Of a stretch of DNA of 5,944 bases, positions 5,265-5,944 are shown one piece after another. Under the pieces are notes generated by a model. It was not told the origin of the DNA. It searched no databases and was given only the letters and a program-made list of their open reading frames with translations. The position numbers and the translations under genes were made by a program. Each line of letters opens with the position of its first letter. Within the stretch, counting starts at the first letter, position 1. Source of the DNA: DHVE2 group archaeon (lineage in GTDB: Archaea; Thermoplasmatota; Thermoplasmata; Thermoplasmatales; Aciduliprofundaceae); NCBI GenBank assembly GCA_027056155.1, contig JALULR010000239.1, positions 1-5,944 on the forward strand, in the 5' to 3' direction.

Positions 5265-5666
5265 ATGGGTGATAAGAAATTTGATTACTGGTTCGGGGTG
5301 CCGAGGAAAGAAATCAAATGGTACCCCAAAATAGACCCTGCTGCTTGCATTGGTTGCGGTCTTTGCGCAGTTATTTGCGGTCGTGGTGTTTATTCCTATG
5401 ACCTTGTTTCCAAAAAGCCGATAGTTGCAAAGCCGTTCAATTGTTTAGTTGGATGCCAAACATGCGCTAATCTTTGCCCTGTGGGTGCCATAGAATTTCC
5501 TTCGGCGGAGGTTGCTAGGGAAGCAGCGAGAAAAAATAAAATATTCACGAAAGTGAAAAAGATGCTCGATGAGAAATTTGCACAGCAGATGCTAGAGACT
5601 GCAAAGCAATATCAGGTGCAGATGGCAAAACATGAAAAAGAGATAGAAGAAATAGAAAAAAGATGA
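5265..5666 (+). CDS. 2[4Fe-4S] ferredoxin-like protein with charged helical C-terminal tail
   Basis: Predicted 133-residue cytosolic electron carrier. The first cluster motif is C28-x2-C31-x2-C34-x3-C38, followed by Gly (CGRGVY) instead of the usual Pro. The second is C60-x3-C64-x2-C67-x3-C71-P, with one extra residue in the first spacing. All eight cysteines for two [4Fe-4S] clusters are present. The lead-in GVPRKEIKWYPKIDPAACIGC and the link KPIVAKPFNCLVGCQTC are typical of an uncharacterised archaeal/bacterial ferredoxin group. After about residue 80 comes a lysine/glutamate-rich tail that should be helical, probably coiled coil (KVKKMLDEKFAQQMLETAKQ and onward), perhaps for docking to a partner. 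The redox partner is not visible. It is a single-gene unit, as the next gene has its own promoter. Confidence 0.9.
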   Translation: MGDKKFDYWFGVPRKEIKWYPKIDPAACIGCGLCAVICGRGVYSYDLVSKKPIVAKPFNCLVGCQTCANLCPVGAIEFPSAEVAREAARKNKIFTKVKKMLDEKFAQQMLETAKQYQVQMAKHEKEIEEIEKR

Positions 5667-5669
5667 GCT

Positions 5670-5695
5670 CAAACTTTTTAATCTTCTCTTTTATT
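5670..5695 (+). promoter_or_regulatory. Leaderless promoter of the CDF gene, overlapping the ferredoxin terminator
   Basis: CAAACTTTTTAATC (5670-5683) is a BRE/TATA-like box, 30 bases from its C-T junction to ATG 5704, so transcription should start at or next to that ATG. The same T-rich stretch (CTTTTTAATCTTCTCTTTTATT) lies just after the ferredoxin stop and can act as its terminator. There is no Shine-Dalgarno sequence before 5704, fitting a leaderless message. Confidence 0.55.
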
Positions 5696-5703
5696 CCCTT
5701 TGT

Positions 5704-5944
5704 ATGCATCATCATGCACACACTCAGGTCAAGGGAAAGCTCCTTCTATCAATATTTTTGAATCTCACAATAACAATCGTTGAGATTTTCGGCGGGATAA
5801 TTTCGGGGAGCATTGCGTTATTAAGCGATTCCGTGCACAATTTGGGTGATTCAGCAGGGCTCATTGCAAGCTACGAAGCTATAAAAATTGGAGAGAAGGA
5901 GAAAAACAAAAAATACACATTCGGGTACAAAAGGGCCGAGATTT
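5704..5944 (+). CDS. Cation diffusion facilitator (CDF) metal efflux transporter, N-terminus (cut by right edge)
   Basis: The first 80 codons are in the window. CDF proteins exchange Zn2+, Co2+, Cd2+, Fe2+ or Mn2+ against protons across the cytoplasmic membrane. Visible features are a histidine-rich start (MHHHAH), TM1 (about 13-32), and TM2 with SGSIALLSDSVHNLGD, whose H45-x3-D49 is the zinc-type half of the transport site (D-x3-D would suggest Mn/Fe). A charged loop (KIGEKEKNKK) follows, then the family motif FGYKRAEI (73-80). This is closest to the CzcD/ZitB/ZnT type, so zinc, cadmium or cobalt export is likely. The remaining membrane helices and the cytoplasmic metal-binding domain are outside the window. 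Confidence 0.92.
   Translation, partial: MHHHAHTQVKGKLLLSIFLNLTITIVEIFGGIISGSIALLSDSVHNLGDSAGLIASYEAIKIGEKEKNKKYTFGYKRAEI

Noticed and set aside
1..5944. CRISPR arrays, transposases, toxin-antitoxin or defence genes
   Set aside because: No spaced direct repeats, no transposase or nuclease motifs and no small paired genes were seen on either strand.

Overview
The window looks archaeal, most likely from a heterotrophic euryarchaeote of the Thermoplasmatota/Aciduliprofundum type. Promoters are TATA-like boxes preceded by A-rich BRE-like sequence and lying 25-30 bases before the start. At least two genes (hutU and the CDF transporter) appear to have leaderless messages, while others carry strong GGAGG/GGTGAT ribosome sites. 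Terminators are plain T-runs, intergenic DNA is very AT-rich, and one gene encodes a sequon-rich exported beta-propeller protein. The lineage call is inference; there is no rRNA or other marker gene here.

Layout. Bases 1-78 (minus) are the first 26 codons of a gene running off the left edge, possibly a PNPOx-like FMN-binding split-barrel protein. It has a good promoter, a strong ribosome site, and a nested palindrome centred on the predicted transcription start. Bases 214-1863 (minus) encode urocanate hydratase (HutU), the second step of histidine degradation; the protein is full length but has leucine at the position of the family's signature active-site cysteine. Divergent from it, 1986-3209 (plus) encodes a membrane-anchored surface protein with YVTN-like beta-propeller repeats. 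It converges with no spacer on a two-gene minus-strand operon: a universal stress protein (4256-4729) translationally coupled to an ACR3/bile-acid-symporter (BASS) family transporter (3210-4253).

Bases 4730-5264 are a long AT-rich intergenic region with promoter boxes, inverted repeats, a T-run and a small tRNA T-arm/acceptor look-alike, but no convincing gene. Then come a 2[4Fe-4S] ferredoxin with a charged helical tail (5265-5666, plus) and the first 80 codons of a CDF-family metal efflux transporter (5704-5944, plus), cut by the right edge.

Functionally this is a patchwork of short transcription units: amino-acid catabolism, envelope protein, stress protein plus ion/organic-anion transporter, electron carrier, metal efflux. 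I see no defence system, CRISPR array, insertion sequence or obvious new multigene system. The most interesting points are the cysteine-less urocanase, the operator-like palindrome at 92-122, and the mutually embedded terminators of the abutting convergent genes at 3210.
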